This document shows positions 45,643-53,743 of a DNA stretch of 64,000 nt, piece after piece. The notes under the pieces were generated by a model. It was not told the origin of the DNA and ran no database searches. It saw only the letters and a list, made by a program, of their open reading frames with translations. This DNA comes from Sphingomonas cavernae (GTDB taxonomy: Bacteria > Pseudomonadota > Alphaproteobacteria > Sphingomonadales > Sphingomonadaceae): assembly GCF_003590775.1 (NCBI RefSeq), contig NZ_QYUM01000003.1, forward strand, positions 1,428,501-1,492,500, in the 5' to 3' direction. The first letter of the stretch is position 1. Every line of letters begins with the position of its first letter. Both the position numbers and the translations under genes were made by a program.

Positions 45643-47585
45643 TTCGAGATCCTGAGTTCGGCGATCTTCGACGCGATGAGCTGGAATTTTGCCTTGAGCT
45701 CCGCGTCATTGGCCGCGGTGAACGACTTGCCGGGATCCGCGCACGCCTGAAGCTGCGGTGTCACCGTCAGGCCATAGGCGACCGCCCAGACCGTGATCCC
45801 CTTCGCCTTTGCAGCCGCGCAGATCGCGAGGAAACGCGAATGATGGCGATTCGCGAGGTCGCTGTTGCTGGGCGTCCCGCCGCTGACGCGCTGGTCCACA
45901 TACTCATAGCCATACATCGAGTAGGTGCTGTAGCTCGGCTCCATGATGCCGTCGGTCATGAAGACGATGTGCCGGTTGGTGTCGCGACCATTAGGCGCAA
46001 CGGTATGGTCGGGACCGAAAACGCCCTCCAACGACATCATTCGCGTACCCCACAGAATGCCCAAATCGTGATAGGTGCTCCCGGTCGGAGACAGGCTGTC
46101 GACATAGGTCTGCACCTCGCCTTGCGTCATCGTCGCAAGCCGCTTTGCGGCGCGCGGGCAGGCGGTGCCGGGCTGGTTGTGATTGTCGTCGTCGAATTCC
46201 TCGATCGTCCCAGGCGTGCGCGCGAAAATCATTTCACGCCAAGCGGGCCCCCATCTCGTATTGTTATCTGCCCCCGGCTTCGCGTCGATTTCGAGATCTC
46301 GCAGGCCCTCAGGTTTTGAGCTTGCACCCTTTGGCTTGATGGCACCATTCCCGAACTCGAATTCGGGCTCTGGCACCGTCGTCCGCTCTTCAACACAACC
46401 CGACCATTGAGCCGATGCCTTGTTGGTGTAGCCGTTGCCAATTCGATTAACGACACCAGAAACAAACTGCTTGTACTGATCAGTGTCCCTCTCGATGCTT
46501 GCGTATTTCCATGTATAGTCTGGCGTAAGCACGACAGTAACGGAGCGCTCTTGCTCGGAACGCGTCGTCCGAACTTTGACGGTGCATTTTCCGCCGCTCC
46601 AGTTCGTGTCGTATTCTTTGCGAACGCGAGTCCGCGTTTCTTTGTAAACGGTGGTCTTTACATTATCGACTACGGTTTCGCCAGTTTGTGTCGTAGCCTG
46701 ATTCTCATAATTGGTGTCGGTGTCGCCATCCAAATCCTGACACGTCGACTTGTTGTACTGGTTGACAACGTCTTCCCACCCTGAAGTCGTGGAAGACGTG
46801 GTTTGCCAGCTTGTCGTCGTGGTGTTGGGTTCATTGTAGCTGGTGCTGTCCCACCAACGATCCCGGGTCTGGTACGACCATTTGTCGGCCAGATAGGCCG
46901 GGTTGAGATCGAGCAGCAGCTTGCCGACATTGACGCCCGACGAATAGGGCACGAAGCCGAAGCGCAGTCGCGAGCTCTTGCTCGCAGCGCCGTCGAGAAT
47001 CTTGTAGAAATCGACCACCGCAGTGCGGAGTCCGGCGATCTTCTTGCCTGTTCCGCCCGGCAGCGTCTGATCCATCGAGCCCGTCACGTCGAGCACGAAC
47101 ATCACGTCGGTATTCGCGAGCTCAAGGCGCGCGTCGCAAACGGCCGTCATGGTAAGCGTGGGGACGTCGAAGACCTTCATCAGCGTCATCGGGACCGTAG
47201 CGGTGGCCGTGGCTGTTACTTGACCGTCATTGAGGCTGTTCGAATCCACGGTGCCCTTGGGCGTGAAGGTGATGTTGCTGACGCCGAAGGATCCCGCAGG
47301 GAAATTGGCATGGAAAAAGCTATTGGCTTCTTTCTTCGCGGCCGTATCGTCGTCGAAATCGGCCGCGGTCAACGCGCGACGCCCTGCCAGCGCGCCCGCA
47401 TCGCATGCCTGCTGAAGGCGCGATTTGACCATATAGGCGCGGCCCATGTCGAAGGCGGAACCCGCCATGCCGATGATCGGCAGCATCGCCGCCGCCATCA
47501 TCATCATGGTGTTGCCCGCTGTGTCACCGGCGAGTCTCGCGGCCTGGCCGTGGCTCCAACCCTTTGCTTTCGGTCCCGTTTTCAT
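45639..47585 (-). CDS. TadG-type VWA pilus/surface protein
   Basis: 648 aa. An N-terminal membrane helix in a TadG-like Flp domain (GNTMMMMAAAMLPIIGMAGS, ALAGRRAL) is followed by a VWA domain with a full MIDAS start DVTGSMD near residue 165; the last third resumes with FMTDGIMEPSYSTYS and ITVWAVAYGL. Residues ~241-445 form a Thr/Ser/Asn-rich insert between the halves of the VWA domain. Its DNA has about 52% G+C by hand count over 46321-46800. It likely sits at the outer surface or in the periplasm with the pilus. First gene of the tad cluster. Confidence 0.88.
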   Translation of the reverse strand: MKTGPKAKGWSHGQAARLAGDTAGNTMMMMAAAMLPIIGMAGSAFDMGRAYMVKSRLQQACDAGALAGRRALTAADFDDDTAAKKEANSFFHANFPAGSFGVSNITFTPKGTVDSNSLNDGQVTATATATVPMTLMKVFDVPTLTMTAVCDARLELANTDVMFVLDVTGSMDQTLPGGTGKKIAGLRTAVVDFYKILDGAASKSSRLRFGFVPYSSGVNVGKLLLDLNPAYLADKWSYQTRDRWWDSTSYNEPNTTTTSWQTTSSTTSGWEDVVNQYNKSTCQDLDGDTDTNYENQATTQTGETVVDNVKTTVYKETRTRVRKEYDTNWSGGKCTVKVRTTRSEQERSVTVVLTPDYTWKYASIERDTDQYKQFVSGVVNRIGNGYTNKASAQWSGCVEERTTVPEPEFEFGNGAIKPKGASSKPEGLRDLEIDAKPGADNNTRWGPAWREMIFARTPGTIEEFDDDNHNQPGTACPRAAKRLATMTQGEVQTYVDSLSPTGSTYHDLGILWGTRMMSLEGVFGPDHTVAPNGRDTNRHIVFMTDGIMEPSYSTYSMYGYEYVDQRVSGGTPSNSDLANRHHSRFLAICAAAKAKGITVWAVAYGLTVTPQLQACADPGKSFTAANDAELKAKFQLIASKIAELRISK

Positions 47586-47720
47586 GCTCTGGCCTTACCC
47601 CCAAGCGCTGCATAGATTGCGCGACAGCCTGCACCCTGCCACTGAGCGGCTAATGAGTGCTGACGGGCTGTGGTTAACCCCCGGTTTTCCATGAATGAGT
47701 TTGGTTTACGTGAGGACTGC

Positions 47721-48392
47721 GTGACGCCTTCGATCGATCCGGAAATCGCGCTTTCAATAGCTTACGCGCCCGCCGGCCGACGGCAGGCGCTGGAAACCAT
47801 ATGGGTGCTCGATGCCCAACTGGGCAGCGTCGTTCGTTCCACAAGCGAACCGATGATCGGTGCGATGCGGCTGACCTGGTGGCGCGATGCTATCGAGGCG
47901 CTGGGACAGGGGCCTGCGCCCGCCGAGCCGCTGCTTCAGCAGCTCGATGCGGTGCTTGTCGCGCGCGGGCAAGGAGTGGGGCGGCTGCCCGACATGGCGG
48001 AGGGGTGGATCGTGCTGCTCGATCCTTTCCCGCTGCCGTGCGCGGCGCTCGAGGATTATGCGCGGCAGCGTGGCGGAGTACTGTTTGAAGAGCTTGGCCG
48101 GTTTCTGGGCGCGGCAAACGTTCCCGCGATAGCGGCGGCGGGCGCGGGCTGGGCGCTGGTCGACTTCGCGTTTCGCTGCTCCGATCGCGCAACCGCGGGC
48201 GCCGCTCTCGAACTGGCGCGCCCGATACTTCGCGAGGCGCTCGCTGCGCGCTGGGCGCGCGAGGCAAGATCGCTCGGCATGCTTGCGCATCTGGCGCTGC
48301 GCGACGCTGAGGCAGGGCCGGGCGTTCCGCGCCGTACGGGATCGCCGGGCAGGGCGCTGCGCATGCTCCGTCACCGGATCACGGGGCGTTGA
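47721..48392 (+). CDS. Squalene/phytoene synthase-like protein lacking DxxxD motifs
   Basis: About 223 aa. GAMRLTWWRDAIEAL and the all-helical layout match the COG1562 group (phytoene/squalene synthase and the NDUFAF6 complex I assembly factor). Neither of the two DxxxD Mg-diphosphate motifs is visible, so a prenyl-transferase activity is doubtful; an assembly or lipid-related role is more likely. GTG 47721 has GAGG upstream; ATG 47691 would add ten residues. Not next to carotenoid genes. Confidence 0.75.
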   Translation: MTPSIDPEIALSIAYAPAGRRQALETIWVLDAQLGSVVRSTSEPMIGAMRLTWWRDAIEALGQGPAPAEPLLQQLDAVLVARGQGVGRLPDMAEGWIVLLDPFPLPCAALEDYARQRGGVLFEELGRFLGAANVPAIAAAGAGWALVDFAFRCSDRATAGAALELARPILREALAARWAREARSLGMLAHLALRDAEAGPGVPRRTGSPGRALRMLRHRITGR

Positions 48393-48452
48393 GACTTGAT
48401 ATCGGACCCGAAACGAGCCTAGCCTCATTGCCGCATAGCGCGGGAGGGCGAA

Positions 48453-48926
48453 ATGGGACGTTTTCTGGCAGGCGTTGCGTCGGCATTGCTGCTGGCCGGC
48501 GCGGGAATATTCTGGTGGCAGAGCCGCGCCGAGACCGAGCCGCGACTGCCGCTGGCGCCCGGCGTACAATCCGCGGGATTGCCGCTGTCGGGCGATCCCG
48601 TGCCCGCGCCTCCGGAGGCAAGCGCGAAGACCCGCGAGGAGAAGCGCTTCGGGCGCTATGACAAGGACAAGAACAGCGCGATCAGCGCGGAGGAATATTT
48701 CGCGAGCCGGCGCAAGGCGTTCGCGAAGCTCGACGCCAATAGCGACGGACGGCTGAGTTTCGACGAATGGGCGATCAAGGCGCGCGAAAAGTTCGCCAAG
48801 GCCGATGCGGACCGATCGCAGATCCTCACGCGCGCCGAGTTTGCGACGACCGCGCCCGTGCGCAAGGCCAAACCCAAACCCGATTGTCCGCCTGCACGTT
48901 CGCCGGGAGACGAGGACGAGGGCTGA
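48453..48926 (+). CDS. EF-hand domain exported protein
   Basis: 157 aa. Signal or anchor helix at 4-22 (FLAGVASALLLAGAGIFWW). Three EF-hand loops follow: DKDKNSAISAEE, DANSDGRLSFDE and DADRSQILTRAE; the second is the most canonical for Ca2+. The C-terminal tail is Lys/Pro-rich. Such proteins are presumed periplasmic calcium sensors or buffers. ATG 48453 follows GGGAGGGCGAA. It converges on the next gene with no gap. Confidence 0.86.
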   Translation: MGRFLAGVASALLLAGAGIFWWQSRAETEPRLPLAPGVQSAGLPLSGDPVPAPPEASAKTREEKRFGRYDKDKNSAISAEEYFASRRKAFAKLDANSDGRLSFDEWAIKAREKFAKADADRSQILTRAEFATTAPVRKAKPKPDCPPARSPGDEDEG

Positions 48927-49355
48927 TCAGGCGCCGGGTGTGAACAGCCGAACCGGAGGCCCGACCTCGATCACCGGAACTTCCCATGGATGACGCGCGA
49001 CGATGGCATTGATCAGTGCGTCCATATGCTCGCCGGGCAGATCGGCGTCGATCCACGTCAGCAGCACGATGGTCGGGGAAAGCGAAGGGGTGTCCGGCGT
49101 GCCCAGTGTGGGCATGGCTGCGGTGGTCGGCACGAAGCTCTCGGCGCCGAAGCCGATTTCACACACGCCGCGATAAAGGTCAAAATCGCCCAGTGGATTG
49201 TCGCCGCGGATGAGTTCCAGCAGGCGCGCAACGCACGGATCGCCCTCGATCGCCATCAGATTGCCCGCGGTCGCCGTGGCAAGCGCTTCGGCGGAGACGG
49301 GACAGTGGATCCTGATCGGCAACGCCGCCCGCAATGCCATCAGGCGGGCATCCAT
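48927..49355 (-). CDS. Small protein with NIF3/CutA-like (PII-fold) features
   Basis: 142 aa. [20 protein letters not shown] and [16 protein letters not shown] resemble the YDxCSFxTxGxGxFRP and HPYEEPAxDV blocks of the NIF3-like 1/CutA1 PII-fold group, so an oligomeric, ligand- or metal-binding role is possible. The family match is suggestive, not certain. The start is ATG 49355; ATG 49340, which makes a TGATG with the trmFO stop, is an equally good choice. It is coupled downstream of trmFO. Confidence 0.6.
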   Translation of the reverse strand: MDARLMALRAALPIRIHCPVSAEALATATAGNLMAIEGDPCVARLLELIRGDNPLGDFDLYRGVCEIGFGAESFVPTTAAMPTLGTPDTPSLSPTIVLLTWIDADLPGEHMDALINAIVARHPWEVPVIEVGPPVRLFTPGA

Positions 49356-50653
49356 TCAGCGAACGCCTCGCGCGCCCGCGCGGTGTAGAGCAGCTTGCGA
49401 TCCGCCTTTTTCGTGCGCCCCTCGATCGGCGGAAACAATCCGAAATTGACGTTCATCGGCTGATAACTCTCGACCTCGGCGCCGCCGGTGATGTGGCCGA
49501 GCAATGCGCCGAGCGCGGTTTCGACGGGCGGCGGTGCGATCGTCTGGCCCAGCAATTCCGCTGCTGCGAAGCGCCCCGCGAGCAGGCCGACGGCGGAGGA
49601 TTCGACATAGCCCTCGCAGCCCGTGATCTGTCCCGCGAAACGGATATTGGGGCGCGACTTGAGGCGGAGCTCGCCGTCGAGCAACTTGGGCGACTGGATG
49701 AAGGTGTTGCGGTGTAGCCCGCCCAGTCGCGCGAACTCGGCGTTTTCAAGGCCGGGGATCATGCGGAAGACGCGCACCTGATCGGCATATTTGAGCTTGG
49801 TCTGGAAGCCGACGATGTTCCAGAGGGTGCCGAGCGCATTGTCCTGACGGAGCTGGACGACGGCATAGGGCCAGCGCCCGGTTCGTGGATCGTCGAGCCC
49901 GACGGGCTTCATCGGGCCATAGCGCAGCGTATCGACGCCGCGTTCGGCCATGACCTCGATCGGCATGCAGCCCTCGAAATAGGGCGTATCCTTCTCCCAC
50001 TCCTTGAACTCGCCCTTTTCGCCATCGAGCAGCGCCTGGTGGAAGGCGAGATACTGCTCCTTGTCCATCGGGCAGTTGATGTAGTCGTGGCCTTCACCCT
50101 TGTTCCAGCGCGACTGGAACCAGCAAATGTCCATATCGATGCTGTCGCGGTGCACGATCGGCGCGATCGCGTCGAAAAAGGCGAGCGAGTCCTCGCCCGT
50201 CTGCGCGCCAATCGCTGTCGCGAGGCCCTCAGCGGTGAGCGGGCCAGTGGCGATGATCGCGGGGCCGTCGGGCAGGGCATCGACGCGCTCGCGGACGATC
50301 TCGATATTGGGATGCGCGGCGAGCGCGGCGGTCACCCCTTCCGAAAAGCCGTCACGGTCGACTGCGAGGGCCGAGCCTGCGGGCACCTTGTGCTCGTCGC
50401 CCTTGGCCATGATCAGCGACCCCAGCGCACGCATCTCGGCATGGAGGAGACCAACGGCATTGCGTTCGGCATCGTCGGAACGAAAGCTGTTGGAGCAGAC
50501 GAGTTCGGCGAGGTGATCGGTCTGGTGCGCGGGGGTCATCGCGCCCGAGCCGCGCATTTCCGAAAGCCGGACCTTCACGCCGGCATTGGCGAGCTGCCAC
50601 GCGGCTTCCGAGCCGGCGAGCCCGCCGCCGATGATGTGGATCTGATGTGTCAC
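49340..50653 (-). CDS. trmFO: tRNA (m5U54) methyltransferase, folate/FAD-dependent TrmFO
   Basis: 437 aa. Makes ribothymidine at position 54 of tRNA from methylene-tetrahydrofolate and FADH2. FAD-binding [11 protein letters not shown] at 9-19; Cys53 in [12 protein letters not shown] and Cys229 in [10 protein letters not shown] match the two active-site cysteines of the family; [20 protein letters not shown] closes the protein. GTG 50653 has AGGGA upstream and begins the normal N-terminus. It is divergent from the DUF488 gene. Confidence 0.95.
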   Translation of the reverse strand: MTHQIHIIGGGLAGSEAAWQLANAGVKVRLSEMRGSGAMTPAHQTDHLAELVCSNSFRSDDAERNAVGLLHAEMRALGSLIMAKGDEHKVPAGSALAVDRDGFSEGVTAALAAHPNIEIVRERVDALPDGPAIIATGPLTAEGLATAIGAQTGEDSLAFFDAIAPIVHRDSIDMDICWFQSRWNKGEGHDYINCPMDKEQYLAFHQALLDGEKGEFKEWEKDTPYFEGCMPIEVMAERGVDTLRYGPMKPVGLDDPRTGRWPYAVVQLRQDNALGTLWNIVGFQTKLKYADQVRVFRMIPGLENAEFARLGGLHRNTFIQSPKLLDGELRLKSRPNIRFAGQITGCEGYVESSAVGLLAGRFAAAELLGQTIAPPPVETALGALLGHITGGAEVESYQPMNVNFGLFPPIEGRTKKADRKLLYTARAREAFAEWMPA

Positions 50654-50796
50654 TGCGTCCCTTAACTTCGCAAACTTCTCACAAACGCGCATGTTGATTC
50701 GGCCTGTCCGACAAGCGACACGCACGCCTTCGCGAGCAGGATAGCCGAAGCTGGCGGCTGTAGGACAGCGCGTCGTTCTGCGCTAGGCTTGTTGCC

Positions 50797-51228
50797 ATGC
50801 GGATCTTCACCATCGGCTATCAGAGCGCGACGCAGGACGAACTGATTGCGGCGCTGAAAGGGGCAGGCGTCGAGCGGCTGATCGACGTGCGCGCGGTGCC
50901 ACTGTCGCGCAAGCCAGGCTTTTCGAAGACCGCCCTCGCTGCCGGATTGCGGGAGGCGGGGATAGACTATGTCCATCTCCGCGCGCTCGGCACGCCGCCG
51001 GAAGGGCGCTACGCGGCGCGCAAGGGCGATCGCGCGAGGATGGAAGAGGTATATGCCGAACAGCTCGAACTGCCCGAAGCGATTGCAGAAGCCGCGATGA
51101 TGCGCGATCTGGCGGCGGACAAGCCGAGCGCACTGCTCTGCTTCGAGCGCGATCCCGCGATTTGCCACCGCACAGTGTTGCTCGAAAGACTTGCGGCCGA
51201 CGCCGAAGTCGTTGATCTCTATCCCTGA
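50797..51228 (+). CDS. DUF488 family protein
   Basis: 143 aa. MRIFTIGYQSATQDE, RLIDVRAVPLSRKPGFSK and LLCFERDPAICHRTVL are the signature blocks of DUF488, a family with conserved Arg, Cys and His residues that suggest an enzyme, but no confirmed reaction. Cytoplasmic. Followed after 14 bases by a VOC-type gene, so they are likely co-transcribed. Confidence 0.9.
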   Translation: MRIFTIGYQSATQDELIAALKGAGVERLIDVRAVPLSRKPGFSKTALAAGLREAGIDYVHLRALGTPPEGRYAARKGDRARMEEVYAEQLELPEAIAEAAMMRDLAADKPSALLCFERDPAICHRTVLLERLAADAEVVDLYP

Positions 51229-51242
51229 AACAGGAGAAATTC

Positions 51243-51632
51243 ATGCTCGATCATGTCGGCTTTGCGGTTTCGGACATCAAACGCGCGCGCGCCTTCTATG
51301 AAAAGGCGCTTGCGCCGCTCGGCATCACGCTGATCATGGAGGTGGGCCCTGATCTGACCGAGGCGGGCGGCACCGCGCTTGGCTTTGGCAGCGAGGGCAA
51401 GCCCTTTTTCTGGATCGGCGACAATGAACGCGTAGGCGAGGGCACGCATGTCGCCTTTACCGCGAAGACGCGCGCCGAGGTGCACGCCTTTTACGATGCC
51501 GCGCTCGCGGCGGGCGGCGCGGACAATGGCGCGCCCGGCTTAAGACCGCATTATCATCCGGACTATTATGGCGGCTTCGTGAAGGATCCCGACGGCGTCA
51601 ATGTCGAGGCGGTCTGCCACAGTCCGGAATAG
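51243..51632 (+). CDS. VOC/glyoxalase family protein
   Basis: 129 aa, a single vicinal-oxygen-chelate unit. LDHVGFAVSDIKRARAFYEK (His4 as a metal ligand), GTHVAFTAKTRAEVHAFY and GGFVKDPDGVNVEAV with a closing Glu are the usual metal-site positions. Substrate not predictable. Preceded by AGGAGAAA. Same strand as DUF488. Confidence 0.88.
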   Translation: MLDHVGFAVSDIKRARAFYEKALAPLGITLIMEVGPDLTEAGGTALGFGSEGKPFFWIGDNERVGEGTHVAFTAKTRAEVHAFYDAALAAGGADNGAPGLRPHYHPDYYGGFVKDPDGVNVEAVCHSPE

Positions 51633-51690
51633 GCATAGGATTTTATCGCCGTTGGGGCTGAGTTTGTCGAAGCCCATTCTGCTCTCTCGT

Positions 51691-51750
51691 CGCGCCTTCG
51701 CGTCTTCGCGTGAACATCTCTTCTTTTTCACGCGAAGACGCGAAGGCGCG
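51691..51750. repeat. 24-base perfect inverted repeat (CGCGAAGACGCGAAGG-type)
   Basis: Arms 51691-51714 and 51727-51750 are exact reverse complements with a 12-base pyrimidine-rich loop, giving a very stable hairpin in the 190-base gap between the VOC gene and the YhhN gene. A separate small hairpin (GGGCT/AGCCC) lies at about 51656-51675. Likely a dispersed genomic repeat, possibly acting as a terminator after the VOC gene. Confidence 0.85.
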
Positions 51751-51822
51751 AAGAAAAGAAGGAAGCGGGGGGCTGAGGCAGGCACGGTCCAAGCAGGGTT
51801 GGGGCGGTTAAAGGGGGAAGCA

Positions 51823-52479
51823 TTGGGCAAGACGGCGCGTTGGTTGGTGATCGCCAGCCTGTTCTTCGGGTTGAGCTATCCGTTGATCTGGAATCTTGGC
51901 TGGCCCGAAGGGTTGATCACCGCCTGGAAGGGCGCGGGCGTCGCGCTGCTGGCGCTCGCCGCAGCGAGCGAGGCGCGGGACGGGGACGGGTGGCTGCTCG
52001 CCGCCGTCCTCGGCTTCGGCGCGCTGGGCGATGTGCTGCTGGTCGGCAGCATGACGACGGGCGCCATCGCCTTCATTATCGGTCATGTGCTCGCCATCTG
52101 GCTCTATCTCCGCAATCGCCGCGCGACGCTCGCACCCAGCCAGCGCGCGCTCGCCTTGCTCGTCGTGCCCGTATCGGTGTTGATCGCGTGGTCGCTTCCG
52201 GTTGATCGAGCGCAGGCGCCCGGCATCGCGATATACGCGCTGTTCGTGGCGGCGATGGCGGCTGCGGCGTGGAGCAGCCGCTTTCCACGCTACCGCACGG
52301 GGATCGGCGCGATGATGTTCCTCGCGTCGGATCTTCTGATCTTCGCACGCATGGGGCCGTTCGAGGGCGCGATCTGGGCGGGGCTTGCGATCTGGCTCCT
52401 CTATTATGTCGGGCAAGTTCTGGTTTATCTGGGCGTGCGGCGAACGCTGAATTCCGATGTGGCGGTATCCGCTGGCTGA
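51823..52479 (+). CDS. YhhN family lysoplasmalogenase-like membrane protein
   Basis: 218 aa with about eight hydrophobic helices. LLAAVLGFGALGDVLLVGS, AFIIGHVLAIWLYLRNRR and MMFLASDLLIFARM match YhhN/TMEM86 proteins, which hydrolyse the vinyl-ether bond of lysoplasmalogens; the conserved Asp residues in GDVLL and SDLLI are present. The start is TTG 51823 after a GGGGGA site; upstream in-frame starts would run through the palindromic repeat and are unlikely. Confidence 0.85.
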   Translation: MGKTARWLVIASLFFGLSYPLIWNLGWPEGLITAWKGAGVALLALAAASEARDGDGWLLAAVLGFGALGDVLLVGSMTTGAIAFIIGHVLAIWLYLRNRRATLAPSQRALALLVVPVSVLIAWSLPVDRAQAPGIAIYALFVAAMAAAAWSSRFPRYRTGIGAMMFLASDLLIFARMGPFEGAIWAGLAIWLLYYVGQVLVYLGVRRTLNSDVAVSAG

Positions 52480-52575
52480 GCGCAGGTGGCCAACGCGGCA
52501 ACGGGGCTCGTGATACAGTTCAGGATCGCGACAGTTTCGTCATCTAATTTCCGCTTCTCGATCCGGGAGGGAATG

Positions 52576-53277
52576 ATGCGGAGCTTGTATTCTGGCGCCT
52601 CGATGGCGTTAGCTACTCTATTGTTGTCAGGTTGTATTCGTGAAGCGCGGATCGCGATACCCTCCCAACTTGCGATCGCATCCCAACGGCTTGAGCTTAC
52701 CGATATGGGCGCAGGCGAGCGCGGCCAATTTCAGTTGGGTTCGTCCAAAGGCCATTTCACCCGTTCTGCCATTCACACAGCCTCCGAGGATGGCTTTCTT
52801 GTCCAAAATTCGGGCGGAGGCACGTTCGTCGTCGCAGGACCGGACGTCGAAGGGGAATTGTCAGCCAGGTGTGACTTCGGGGAGGTAGAGATCCATTCGG
52901 GCGTCGTGGTCGCGACCGCCCAACGTTTTGCGTATCGGTGCCGTTTCCAGCGCGACGGACAGCCCATCGAAGCGGGTCTTATTCTTGAGGAGATTCCACG
53001 TTCACCGGGCAAGCTCCTCTCCGGCCGAACCCGCGCCGGCAAACTTCACTTCGCCGATCATGTGATCGGTATTCGTGCAATTCACGACATGGAAGGCGGA
53101 CGGATGCCGACCGGCACGCCGCTCGGCTACATGTTCGACATCGAGGGCAGGCAGATTGGCGCCGTTGACCTCAACGGTCTCAACAAGACCATCCACGCGC
53201 CTAATTCCGGTCCGGAGCGGGAGGCAGTGATTGCGGCGAGCGTCGCCCTGTCGATCCTTTGGGATCCGGGGGAGTAG
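52576..53277 (+). CDS. Putative lipoprotein of unknown function
   Basis: 233 aa. Lipobox LLLSGC marks a lipoprotein about 20 residues from the start. The mature part is beta-rich (SRLxx and HSGVVVATAQRFAYRCRF, with two Cys) without recognisable family signature; RTRAGKLHFADHVIGIRAIH looks like a plain strand-turn pattern. ATG 52576 has GGAGG five bases upstream, better than the adjacent ATG 52573. It is isolated. Confidence 0.68.
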   Translation: MRSLYSGASMALATLLLSGCIREARIAIPSQLAIASQRLELTDMGAGERGQFQLGSSKGHFTRSAIHTASEDGFLVQNSGGGTFVVAGPDVEGELSARCDFGEVEIHSGVVVATAQRFAYRCRFQRDGQPIEAGLILEEIPRSPGKLLSGRTRAGKLHFADHVIGIRAIHDMEGGRMPTGTPLGYMFDIEGRQIGAVDLNGLNKTIHAPNSGPEREAVIAASVALSILWDPGE

Positions 53278-53325
53278 CCGTCCGCTTTCCCCATTAGCAG
53301 TCATCATCGGCTATGCGTCTTCGCG

Positions 53326-53583
53326 CTAGTCGGTGCGTGCCACGCATTTCCCTTCGCGTAGCAGCGCCCATTCCTCGCACTGACGGCCGTCGGGGAGGTG
53401 GCAGATACCGTATTGGCTGCCATCCGCTGCCGTCCGGATTTCACTGCGCCCGCCTTGTTTGCCGCAATTGACCGCTGCCGGGTTGGGCATGCCGACGGGC
53501 TTCGGTTCGGGTGGCGCTGAGCTGCAGCCAGCCAATAAGCTCGCCATCGCGAACAGCATTGTCGTCGTGAAACTGCGCAACAT
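53326..53583 (-). CDS. DUF333 small lipoprotein
   Basis: 85 aa. Lipobox SLLAGC. The mature domain has the DUF333 core: PNPAAVNCGKQGG, then RTAADGSQYGICHLPDGRQC, then CEEWALLREGKC, four Cys suggesting two disulfides. DUF333 proteins are often called hemolysin-like but their role is unproven. It is divergent from the haem-type receptor, 160 bases away, and shares the Fur-like site region. ATG 53583 follows GAGGGGG. Confidence 0.85.
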   Translation of the reverse strand: MLRSFTTTMLFAMASLLAGCSSAPPEPKPVGMPNPAAVNCGKQGGRSEIRTAADGSQYGICHLPDGRQCEEWALLREGKCVARTD

Positions 53584-53710
53584 CGCCCCCTCGCCAAATG
53601 GAGCGGTGACGATAGGCCTGTGTCGCCCGAAAGCAAAGTGGGGACGAGGCGGATGCATGAAGCCAGGGCACCCTTGACGATAGCGAAACGATGCGCTTAC
53701 AGGTGCTATC

Positions 53711-53733
53711 GAGAATCACTTGCATTAGCATTC
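53711..53733. promoter_or_regulatory. Fur-like operator upstream of the haem-type receptor
   Basis: GAGAATCACTTGCA at 53711-53724, followed by TTAGCATTC, resembles the alphaproteobacterial Fur site TGCAAaTgATTcTC read on the other strand. It lies 11-33 bases before the receptor ATG and between divergent genes. A near-identical core occurs at 55989. Inferred, not tested. Confidence 0.6.
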
Positions 53734-53743
53734 GGGGGCTTCC

